Source: Deltaproteobacteria bacterium (GTDB lineage: Bacteria > Myxococcota_A > Polyangia > Polyangiales > Houyiibacteriaceae). Taken from it: a DNA stretch of 8,473 bases. The DNA is taken from the NCBI GenBank assembly GCA_027295555.1, contig JAPUKT010000163.1, positions 1 to 8,473 of the forward strand, read 5' to 3'. The translations under genes were made by a program, and so were the position numbers. Under the pieces are notes generated by a model, which searched no databases, was not told where the DNA came from, and saw nothing but the letters and a program-made list of their open reading frames with translations. Below, in pieces: positions 1-5,067 of the stretch; positions within the stretch are counted from its first letter, which is position 1; every line of letters begins with the position of its first letter.

Positions 1-2
1 TC

Positions 3-1001
3 GATGTCTGGCTCGGGGAGAGCGCGTACCACGACGCGCTCTCGGGCGTGGTCGACGATCTGCTCTCGCGCGGAATCGCACGCGAAGACGACGGCGCGGT
101 GTGCCTCTTTTGGAACGAGATCGACGACGCGCCCAAAGCCCTCCGCAAGCAAAAGACGCCCTTCATCGTCCGCAAGAAAGACGGGGCTTTTCTCTATTCG
201 ACGACGGACATTGCGACGGTCCTCTACCGTCGCGATCACTTCGCGGCCGATCGCGCACTCTACGTCGTCGACAACCGGCAAGGCCTGCACTTCCAGCAAC
301 TCTTCGCGGTGATGAAGCTGCTCGGGGTCGTCATGGAGCTCGAACACATCGGCTTTGGGACGGTGCTCGGCAAGGACGGCAAGCCACTTCGAACACGGGA
401 TGCGAGTGGGCCGGTGATCACCCTCGCCTCGCTCCTCGAAGAGTCGCAGCAACGCGCGCGGAAGCGTATCGAAGAGGGAATCGCCGAGGGCCGGCTCCGC
501 GTCCGCCCCGAAGAAATGGACGAGGTATCTCGGGTCGTAGGGATAGGCTCGGTCAAGTACGCCGACCTTCGGCAGAATCGGCTGAGCGACTACCAGTTCG
601 ACTGGGACAAAATGATTTCCTTCCAGGGCAATGCGGCACCCTACCTCCAGTATGCGTACGCCCGCTGTGCGTCGATCTTCGCCAAAGGCGGTCTCGACAT
701 GGAGGCGATCGCCGAGGACGCAGCGATCTTGCTGGAAGTGCCCGCAGAAGAAGCGCTCGGGAAGCACCTCATGCGGTTTGCCGACGTCGTCTACCAAGCG
801 GGCGCGACCAGCCAGCCCCATCTGATTTGCGAGCACATCTACGAGCTCGCGCGCACGTTCAACGGCTTCTACACCGAGTGTCCCGTGCTCGACTCCAAAG
901 GGGCCACACGACAAAGCCGGCTCGGGCTCACAGCGCTCACCGCTCGACAGATTCGACGCGGGCTCGGGCTCGTGGGGATCGACGTAGTCGACCGAATGTA
1001 G
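3..1001 (+). CDS. argS: Arginyl-tRNA synthetase, C-terminal 332 residues (5' end outside window)
   Basis: Charges tRNA-Arg with arginine in the cytoplasm; class I aminoacyl-tRNA synthetase. The frame is open from base 3 to a TAG at 999-1001, so the start and the HIGH-motif region lie upstream of the window. Visible family landmarks (numbering from the first visible residue): DVWLGESAYHDAL at the left edge; FLYSTTDIATVLYR at about 63-76; YVVDNRQGLHFQQLF at about 87-101, the typical ArgS D-x-RQ-x-HFQQ-F block; GTVLGKDGKPLRTR at about 119-132, where ArgS enzymes often lack a textbook KMSKS. A DALR-type anticodon-binding domain fills the last ~120 residues (APYLQYAYARCASI at about 212-225; LTALTARQIRRGLGLVGI at about 309-326), ending in the usual VxxRM-like tail. 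Complete enzymes are about 550-600 residues, so a little over half is seen. The next gene starts 42 nt downstream on the same strand. Identification is very secure. Confidence 0.96.
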   Translation, partial: DVWLGESAYHDALSGVVDDLLSRGIAREDDGAVCLFWNEIDDAPKALRKQKTPFIVRKKDGAFLYSTTDIATVLYRRDHFAADRALYVVDNRQGLHFQQLFAVMKLLGVVMELEHIGFGTVLGKDGKPLRTRDASGPVITLASLLEESQQRARKRIEEGIAEGRLRVRPEEMDEVSRVVGIGSVKYADLRQNRLSDYQFDWDKMISFQGNAAPYLQYAYARCASIFAKGGLDMEAIAEDAAILLEVPAEEALGKHLMRFADVVYQAGATSQPHLICEHIYELARTFNGFYTECPVLDSKGATRQSRLGLTALTARQIRRGLGLVGIDVVDRM

Positions 1002-1011
1002 CCGCAATCAT

Positions 1012-1024
1012 GGGGGTTTCCCCC
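1012..1024. other. Small GC hairpin after argS
   Basis: GGGGG-TTT-CCCCC forms a perfect 5-bp stem with a 3-nt loop, 10 nt after the argS stop. No T-run follows on either strand, so it is not a classical intrinsic terminator. It could slow polymerase or protect the argS mRNA 3' end. It is the only structure I see in the 42-nt gap before the esterase gene. Confidence 0.35.
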
Positions 1025-1043
1025 GCAGCGGTGCAAATGTGCT

Positions 1044-2060
1044 ATGCGAAGCGCGCCGATGCTGGGTGAGGTCGTCCGCACATCCCATGAGAGTCGTTGC
1101 CTCCAAGGCAATCCGCTGGGCGACCCCCACACGCGCGATCTCTACGTCTACCTGCCGCCCGAATACGACGGAAAGCAGCGGTTCCCAACCGTCATGCTGT
1201 TGGCGGGATTCGGGTCGACCAACCACTCGATCGCCGCTTGGAGCCCCTGGAAACCCAACACGATCCAGCGTTTCGACCAACTCCTCTCCGAAGGGCAGTG
1301 CCCTCCTGCGATCCTCGTGCTGCCCGACTGCTTCAACCGTTGGGGCGGCTCGCAGTTCCTCGATTCGCCCGGAACCGGGCTCTACCAAACCTATCTCGCC
1401 GAAGAGGTGATTCCTTTCGTCGACGCCGAGTTCAAGACGATACCCGACCGGGAGGCGCGCGCCGTAGCAGGCCGTTCTTCAGGCGGCTTTGGGGCGCTTC
1501 GATTGGGCATGGACCGGCCCGACGTCGTGTCTGTCATAGGGAGCCATGCGGGCGACGCCGCTTTTGAGGTCAGCATGCGGCCGATGCTCACCACTGCGGC
1601 GATCGCGTTCGAGCAGGCGGGGGGCCTCGAAGCATTCGCGCAGGAAGTTCCGTCGGCAGGCCCCCAAAACGCCTCGCAGTTCGATGCGATTTTCGTCCTG
1701 GCCGCGAGCGGGGCGTATTCGCCCGATGCAGAAGCTTTTCCGTATGCAAAGCTTCCTTTCGAGCCCAAGACGGGAAGTCTCCGAGAGGATGTGTGGCGCG
1801 AGTGGCTCGCCGAGGACCCACTATCGCGCATCGACGGATCGGTAGCTGCCTTGAAAACGATGTCGTTGATCTATCTAGATGCAGGCAATCGGGACGAGCA
1901 CGGGCTACACTTTGCCGCGCGGATGCTCGCCGACGCGCTCTCCGCGCATGAGCTTCGCGTACACTACGATGAATTCGAGGGGGGCCACCGTGGCACCTCG
2001 TGGCGGTACGAGACGTCGCTACCGCAGATGATTCAAGCACTTCGGAGAGGATCCGAATGA
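1044..2060 (+). CDS. Putative esterase, alpha/beta hydrolase (PF00756, esterase D / enterochelin-esterase type)
   Basis: A 338-residue serine hydrolase of the putative-esterase family (relatives: S-formylglutathione hydrolase, enterochelin esterase, antigen 85). The fold opens with RDLYVYLPPEYDG (31-43) and FPTVMLLAGFG (48-57), the strand and oxyanion-loop region. The nucleophile elbow is G143-R-S145-S-G147-G, placing Ser145 as nucleophile. The acid is probably Asp284 or Asp279 in LDAGNRDEHGL, and the base His315 in FEGGHRGTSW, a typical family ending. No signal peptide is visible, so it is likely cytoplasmic; the substrate cannot be told. The start is uncertain: ATG 1044 and the in-frame ATG 1059 both lack a clear Shine-Dalgarno sequence. 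Downstream, its TGA overlaps the ATG of the next gene (ATGA), implying coupled translation and perhaps a shared task. The 42-nt gap after argS allows read-through from that gene. Confidence 0.88.
   Translation: MRSAPMLGEVVRTSHESRCLQGNPLGDPHTRDLYVYLPPEYDGKQRFPTVMLLAGFGSTNHSIAAWSPWKPNTIQRFDQLLSEGQCPPAILVLPDCFNRWGGSQFLDSPGTGLYQTYLAEEVIPFVDAEFKTIPDREARAVAGRSSGGFGALRLGMDRPDVVSVIGSHAGDAAFEVSMRPMLTTAAIAFEQAGGLEAFAQEVPSAGPQNASQFDAIFVLAASGAYSPDAEAFPYAKLPFEPKTGSLREDVWREWLAEDPLSRIDGSVAALKTMSLIYLDAGNRDEHGLHFAARMLADALSAHELRVHYDEFEGGHRGTSWRYETSLPQMIQALRRGSE
2044..2050 (+). promoter_or_regulatory. Shine-Dalgarno for the helical-repeat gene
   Basis: GGAGAGG lies inside the 3' end of the esterase gene, 6 nt before ATG 2057. 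It supports a separate, coupled initiation event at the ATGA overlap rather than an upstream start. Confidence 0.7.
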
Positions 2061-2737
2061 CCACTAAGAAGAAGCGCACGAAGTCCCAGACGAAAGACGG
2101 TTCCGCACGGGAGTCCGCCCACCAGAAGTCGGGTGGCGGTGGCGGTGGCGCGGGCGCCGTCGCCAAGAAGATCCTCGCAGACGAGAGCCCGCAATCCAAA
2201 ATCGCCGAGCATGGCGAAACGTTGATGGAGGGGCCGAGGACCGCCGCCACCCAGTCGGCCCGTGTCCTCAGCGAAGTGCTCGCCGAGAGGCCGGAGCTGG
2301 TCGTGCCCCTCGTAGCCAAGTTCGCAAAGGGGATCTCGTCGCCCAACAAGCGCGTCGTGCAAACGGCTTCTGAAGCGCTGCCCGCCATCGCACGGATCGC
2401 ACCGGCCCGGGTCGCACGACAACTCGACGTGCTCAAAGCCTCGTTCGACGAAGCCAACGACGTCGGCAAAGATGGGCTGGTCAAGACGTTCGCGGCGCTC
2501 TGCACCGCGTCGGTGGCCTATCAGAAGCGCCTCGAGCCCGTGTTGACGCTCGCGCTCAACGGCGCCGATGGGAAGACGTTGCTCACGTGGTCCCAGATCG
2601 TGCTTCCGGCGCTCAAAGGCGAGCCTCACGCGCGTGCGCGAGCCGTCGTGGAGGGCCGGCTGAACTTGATCCCGCGTTCGTACGGGCAGCAGATCGCCGA
2701 CTTCCTCGGCATCAAGCTACGGCTTCGCTATCGCTGA
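2057..2737 (+). CDS. HEAT-like helical-repeat protein of unknown function
   Basis: A 226-residue protein I do not recognise. The ATG at 2057 overlaps the esterase stop (ATGA), and GGAGAGG (2044-2050) lies 6 nt upstream, which fixes this start over in-frame codons further up. The first ~35 residues are a basic, low-complexity tail (KKKRTKSQTK near the start, then six glycines at 26-31). From about 62 to the end it reads as successive amphipathic helices: a segment at 64-92 (AERPELVVPLVAKFAKG), one at 98-113 (VVQTASEALPAIARIAP), one at 117-132, then 139-152 and 155-168. This resembles HEAT/ARM solenoids that act as protein-binding scaffolds. No catalytic motif or membrane segment is seen. Translational coupling to the esterase suggests a partner role, which is inference. 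The lysine-rich tail might bind nucleic acid or an acidic surface. The stop abuts the gpmI stop on the other strand. Confidence 0.8.
   Translation: MTTKKKRTKSQTKDGSARESAHQKSGGGGGGAGAVAKKILADESPQSKIAEHGETLMEGPRTAATQSARVLSEVLAERPELVVPLVAKFAKGISSPNKRVVQTASEALPAIARIAPARVARQLDVLKASFDEANDVGKDGLVKTFAALCTASVAYQKRLEPVLTLALNGADGKTLLTWSQIVLPALKGEPHARARAVVEGRLNLIPRSYGQQIADFLGIKLRLRYR
2132..2149 (+). repeat. Three tandem GGTGGC hexamers (hexaglycine tract)
   Basis: Three perfect copies of GGTGGC encode glycines 26-31 of the helical-repeat protein, between its basic tail and its helical part. The tract probably acts as a flexible hinge. As a short perfect repeat it may vary in copy number between strains without breaking the frame, because the unit is two codons. 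Confidence 0.7.
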
Positions 2738-2740
2738 TCA
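2735..2740. other. Abutting stop codons of two convergent genes (TGATCA)
   Basis: TGA (2735-2737) ends the helical-repeat gene on + and TCA (2738-2740), read as TGA on -, ends gpmI. Together they form the palindrome TGATCA with no intergenic base. No intrinsic terminator fits between the genes, so each transcript must run antisense into the other's 3' end. Confidence 0.9.
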
Positions 2741-4396
2741 TGTCAGCAGTGAGGGCTCGTAGCCTTCGGGCCGCTCGAAGCCGAGCAACTCGAGCGTGGT
2801 GGCCGAGATGTTTGAGAGGCCGGGGTTGGCCACGGCGTCGTTGAGTCGCAGGGTTTCGTTGCCCGGAACGTAGATGTAACAGGGCACCGCGTTCAGGGTG
2901 TGACTGGTCTTGTTCTTGAGGTGGCCCGCGGTGTCTCGCTCGAAGTCACCAGATTTCTTGTCGACCTCGAACATCTCGTCGCAGTTGCCGTGGTCAGCGG
3001 TAACGATCACGGCGCCATTGAGCCGCTCGATGACGGGGATGATTCGCCCGAGTGACAGGTCGACGGCCTCCACCGCAACCACGGCCGCTTCTAGGTCACC
3101 GGTGTGGCCGACCATATCGCCGTTGGCGTAGTTGATGCGCCCGTGCCGGAGCTCGCCCCGCTGGAGAGCCTCGATGGTCGCGTCGGTAATCTCGGCAGCC
3201 TTCATCCAGGGACGCTGCTCGAAGGGCACGAGGTCGCTCGGGATTTCGATGTATTCCTCGTAGGCTTCATCAAACATCCCCGTGCGGTTCCCGTTCCAGA
3301 AATAGGTCACGTGCCCGAACTTCTGCGTCTCGCTGCACGCGAATTGAGTGACACTGTTGCGCGCCAGGTACTCACCGAGGGTGCGATCGATCGCGGGGGG
3401 CTGCACCAGGTAGTGAGGGGGCAGCTTGAGGTCCCCGTCGTACTCCATCATTCCGACGAATTCGACGTCCGGAATGGAGCCCCGGTCGAACTCCGCGAAG
3501 TTGGGCTCGGTGAATGTGCGCGTGAGCTCGAGCGCGCGGTCGCCGCGGAAGTTGTAGAGGACGACGGCGGCGCCATCCCTGATCGGTCCGACGGGCTTGC
3601 CGTCACCATCGACGATCACGAAAGCCAGGAGATCCTGATCGATCATGCCGGGATTTTCGTCGCGGAGCGTCTGAATCGCTTCGGTGGCGCTCTTGAAGCC
3701 CCTACCCTCTCCAAGCACGTGGTGCTTCCATCCACGCTCGACCATCGGCCACTCGGCGTTGTACCGGTCCATCGTGATGAACATCCGGCCGCCGCCCGAT
3801 GCGATCCGATAGTCGCGGCGGCCCTGCTCGTTCAGATCAAGCAACAACTTCTCGAGGGCATCGACGTACTCGAGCGCGCTGGTCTCAGGGACGTCCCGTC
3901 CGTCGAGGAGAATGTGCACACACGCGCGCTGCACATCCTCTTCGTTGCAACGGCGAAGCATCGCGAAGAGATGCTCGATGTGGCTGTGCACGTTGCCGTC
4001 CGAGAGAAGCCCGATGAAGTGCATCGGCTCGCCGGTCTCGGTCACCCGTCGCACGAGTTTCTTCCACTCTTCGCCTTCGAAGATCTCGCCGCTGTCGATC
4101 GCCATCTGGACACGCTTGGCCCCCTGATCGAACACCCGGCCAGCGCCAAAGGCGTTGTGGCCGACTTCGCTATTGCCCATGTCGTCGTCACTCGGAAGCC
4201 CAACGGCGATGCCATGCGCCTTGAGCCGCGTCGTAAGCGAGATCTTGGCCAAATGGTCGAGCGTTGGGGTCCGCGCCAGCCAAACAGCATCGCCTTCGTT
4301 CGACGCACCACAGCCAACGCCATCCATTACGACGATCAGGACGGGGCCTTGAACCCCGGCAAAGGTCGGGTGCCTCGCGAGCTTCCAGTCGGTCAC
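2738..4396 (-). CDS. gpmI: 2,3-bisphosphoglycerate-independent phosphoglycerate mutase (long, plant/trypanosomatid-like form)
   Basis: Interconverts 3- and 2-phosphoglycerate in glycolysis and gluconeogenesis; cytoplasmic, two-metal (Mn-type) alkaline-phosphatase superfamily enzyme. It has 552 residues. Landmarks: VVMDGVG with metal ligand Asp25; MGNSEVGHNAFGAGR with nucleophile Ser76; LSDGNVHSH (131-139); LLDGRDVPE (163-171); NFRGDR (282-287); ACSETQKFGHVTYFWNGNR (353-371) with Lys359; NGDMVGHTGD (425-434) with metal ligands Asp427 and His431; TADHGN (466-471) with Asp468 and His469; SHT with His499. All expected active-site residues are present. Start is GTG at 4396-4394, preceded by AGGAAGGGG about 6 nt upstream. 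The wording of many blocks (SGGGRMFITMDRYNAEW, NGDMVGHTGD) follows the eukaryotic-type enzymes as I remember them more than the ~510-residue bacterial form. It converges on the helical-repeat gene with no spacer and diverges from the ABM gene across 63 nt. Confidence 0.96.
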   Translation of the reverse strand: MTDWKLARHPTFAGVQGPVLIVVMDGVGCGASNEGDAVWLARTPTLDHLAKISLTTRLKAHGIAVGLPSDDDMGNSEVGHNAFGAGRVFDQGAKRVQMAIDSGEIFEGEEWKKLVRRVTETGEPMHFIGLLSDGNVHSHIEHLFAMLRRCNEEDVQRACVHILLDGRDVPETSALEYVDALEKLLLDLNEQGRRDYRIASGGGRMFITMDRYNAEWPMVERGWKHHVLGEGRGFKSATEAIQTLRDENPGMIDQDLLAFVIVDGDGKPVGPIRDGAAVVLYNFRGDRALELTRTFTEPNFAEFDRGSIPDVEFVGMMEYDGDLKLPPHYLVQPPAIDRTLGEYLARNSVTQFACSETQKFGHVTYFWNGNRTGMFDEAYEEYIEIPSDLVPFEQRPWMKAAEITDATIEALQRGELRHGRINYANGDMVGHTGDLEAAVVAVEAVDLSLGRIIPVIERLNGAVIVTADHGNCDEMFEVDKKSGDFERDTAGHLKNKTSHTLNAVPCYIYVPGNETLRLNDAVANPGLSNISATTLELLGFERPEGYEPSLLT

Positions 4397-4424
4397 GGCC
4401 CCTTCCTAGCACAGCGGCCTGACC

Positions 4425-4453
4425 CTGACACTGGCGTGCCCCTGCACTATGCT
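4425..4453 (+). promoter_or_regulatory. Sigma70-like promoter of the ABM gene; likely leaderless
   Basis: CTGACA (4425-4430, five of six matches to TTGACA) is separated by 17 nt from TATGCT (4448-4453, four of six matches to TATAAT). Transcription should begin about 6-7 nt after the -10 box, at or next to the ATG at 4460. No purine-rich ribosome binding site lies before that ATG (CTTGTCCC). The two facts agree on a leaderless message. The boxes lie in the 63-nt gap shared with the divergent gpmI gene, so expression of the two genes may be linked. Confidence 0.5.
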
Positions 4454-4459
4454 TGTCCC

Positions 4460-4819
4460 ATGATCGTCGTCACCAATCGCATCCCCGTCGCAGCAGGCTA
4501 CGAAATCGATTTCGAAGATCGATTTCGAAAACGCGTTCACCTCGTCGACCAGGCTCCGGGCTTCATTCGCAACGAGGTGCATCGCCCTCGGCCGATGAAG
4601 CTCGACCACCAAACCGGCACGTGGTCGCCCGACCCCGACAAAGAGGGCTATTACGAGGTGAAGACGTGGTGGGAGACGTTCGATGATTTCAAGGCGTGGA
4701 CGATGGGCCCCGCATTCGCCGAGGCACACAAGAATCGCCCACCGAAGGACATGTTCCGCGGCCCGAACATGCTCGAGATCCACGAGGTGTTCCTGAGCAC
4801 CGACGACCGCACCGACTGA
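4460..4819 (+). CDS. Antibiotic-biosynthesis-monooxygenase / heme-degrading-monooxygenase-like protein (ABM fold)
   Basis: A 119-residue dimeric alpha-beta barrel (ABM/IsdG-HmoA superfamily) candidate. Visible pattern: first strand MIVVTNRIPVAAGYE (1-15), helix FEDRFRKRVHLVDQAPGF (18-35), strand with IRNEVHRP (36-43), a longer linker with TGTWSPDPDKEG (52-63), then YYEVKTWWETFDDFKAWTMG (64-83) and FAEAHKNRP (86-94), closing with strand MLEIHEVFLS (104-113). The Y-x-V-x-TWWE-x-x-x-x-F-x-AW and F-x-x-AH blocks are typical of HmoA-type proteins; His90 is the usual candidate for heme contact in that group. Heme degradation is possible but unproven, since the fold is shared by quinol monooxygenases and simple stress proteins. 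ATG 4460 lacks a Shine-Dalgarno sequence and probably starts a leaderless mRNA. A membrane microprotein gene starts 6 nt after its stop. Confidence 0.8.
   Translation: MIVVTNRIPVAAGYEIDFEDRFRKRVHLVDQAPGFIRNEVHRPRPMKLDHQTGTWSPDPDKEGYYEVKTWWETFDDFKAWTMGPAFAEAHKNRPPKDMFRGPNMLEIHEVFLSTDDRTD
4505..4529 (+). repeat. 12-nt direct repeat inside the ABM gene
   Basis: ATCGATTTCGAA occurs at 4505-4516 and again at 4518-4529, one base apart, giving a 13-nt period. The copies are read in different frames (IDFE, then DRFR within residues 16-23). The first copy overlaps the 12-nt palindrome GAAATCGATTTC (4502-4513). It looks like a small local duplication absorbed into the first helix. Confidence 0.6.
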
Positions 4820-4825
4820 GTCTCA

Positions 4826-4936
4826 ATGCCTCGCGAGCCGAAGGATGCGATCGAGAAGCGACTTTGGATCACGCTCATCGGCTTGTTGACCCTGCTGGTC
4901 GGGGTCGCGATGTTCATCGCGTGGCTCGGAGACTAG
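4826..4936 (+). CDS. 36-residue single-span membrane microprotein
   Basis: ATG 4826 to TAG 4934-4936. The protein has a charged N-terminus (MPREPKDAIEKR, 1-12), one hydrophobic helix (about 14-33, LWITLIGLLTLLVGVAMFIA) and a two- to three-residue tail. The layout is a typical single-pass small membrane protein. It begins 6 nt after the ABM stop on the same strand, so it is probably the second gene of that operon. The Shine-Dalgarno is weak (TGAG overlapping the ABM stop), consistent with translational coupling. It might anchor or regulate the ABM protein at the membrane; that is inference. A non-coding reading cannot be excluded at this length, but the charge-then-hydrophobic pattern and its operon position argue for a real gene. 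Confidence 0.6.
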   Translation: MPREPKDAIEKRLWITLIGLLTLLVGVAMFIAWLGD

Positions 4937-4983
4937 TCTCGATGACGTAAATGTCTTCTTTCGGTGACTGGCGAAGATTGCCC

Positions 4984-5011
4984 TTGACCGTCATGTAACA
5001 TGTTCTACAAT
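4984..5011 (+). promoter_or_regulatory. Sigma70-like promoter of the P450 gene
   Basis: TTGACC (4984-4989, five of six) and TACAAT (5006-5011, five of six) are spaced 16 nt apart. The predicted start of transcription is near 5018, leaving a leader of about 50 nt before GTG 5068. This is the strongest promoter match I see, in an AT-rich island of an otherwise GC-rich window. Three palindromes overlap or follow it, so strong repression with regulated release is likely. Confidence 0.65.
4994..5007. promoter_or_regulatory. KstR-like palindromic operator (TnnAACnnGTTnnA)
   Basis: TGTAACATGTTCTA fits TnnAACnnGTTnnA, the motif I recall for the TetR-family cholesterol-catabolism repressor KstR of actinobacteria. 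The core AACATGTT is a perfect 8-nt palindrome. It lies between the -35 and -10 boxes of the P450 promoter, a position where a bound repressor would block polymerase. The consensus is loose enough for a chance match, and the host is probably not an actinobacterium, so the regulator's identity is open. Confidence 0.4.
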
Positions 5012-5016
5012 GTAGA
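5004..5016. promoter_or_regulatory. Perfect palindrome over the P450 -10 box
   Basis: TCTACA-A-TGTAGA is a perfect inverted repeat with 6-nt arms and a one-base centre. It contains the whole TACAAT -10 box, so a dimer bound here would exclude RNA polymerase. It shares four bases with the KstR-like site upstream, so occupancy of the two sites would probably be mutually exclusive. Confidence 0.5.
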
Positions 5017-5017
5017 T

Positions 5018-5036
5018 AGTTTACAAGGTGTAAACT
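5018..5036. promoter_or_regulatory. Perfect palindrome at the predicted P450 transcription start
   Basis: AGTTTACA-AGG-TGTAAACT has two perfect 8-nt arms around a 3-nt centre. Size and symmetry fit a TetR- or MarR-type operator. It sits at about +1 to +19, a classic roadblock position. TTACGTAA (5036-5043), a further perfect palindrome, follows directly. TGTA/TACA half-sites alternate at 4994, 5006, 5011, 5022 and 5029. Confidence 0.6.
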
Positions 5037-5057
5037 TACGTAACTAGCCGGTCTTGT

Positions 5058-5062
5058 GGAGG
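5058..5062 (+). promoter_or_regulatory. Shine-Dalgarno deciding the P450 start
   Basis: GGAGG lies 5 nt before GTG 5068. The other in-frame GTG, at 5056, overlaps this motif and has no purine-rich sequence in front of it, so 5068 is the better start. Confidence 0.65.
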
Positions 5063-5067
5063 ATCCC

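Noticed and set aside
1012..1024. GGGGG-TTT-CCCCC as an argS terminator
   Set aside because: The stem is good, but no T-run follows on either strand, so I list it only as a hairpin.
2000..2056. Upstream in-frame start that would extend the helical-repeat protein by 19 residues
   Set aside because: It would overlap the esterase by 61 nt and has no good ribosome binding site, while ATG 2057 has GGAGAGG at 6 nt and an ATGA overlap.
1588..2505. 305-codon open frame on the minus strand across the esterase and helical-repeat genes
   Set aside because: Arginine/serine/alanine-rich translation with no family motif and no ribosome binding site; it spans two well-supported genes on the other strand.
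3104..4459. Very long open frame on the + strand opposite gpmI, running on into the ABM gene
   Set aside because: It is the antisense shadow of gpmI created by GC-rich codon bias. The gpmI reading is an unmistakable enzyme with every motif in place, and only the part from ATG 4460 looks like a natural protein.
5056..5067. GTG 5056 as the P450 start
   Set aside because: It lies next to and overlaps the GGAGG that fits GTG 5068 at proper spacing, and it has no ribosome binding site of its own.
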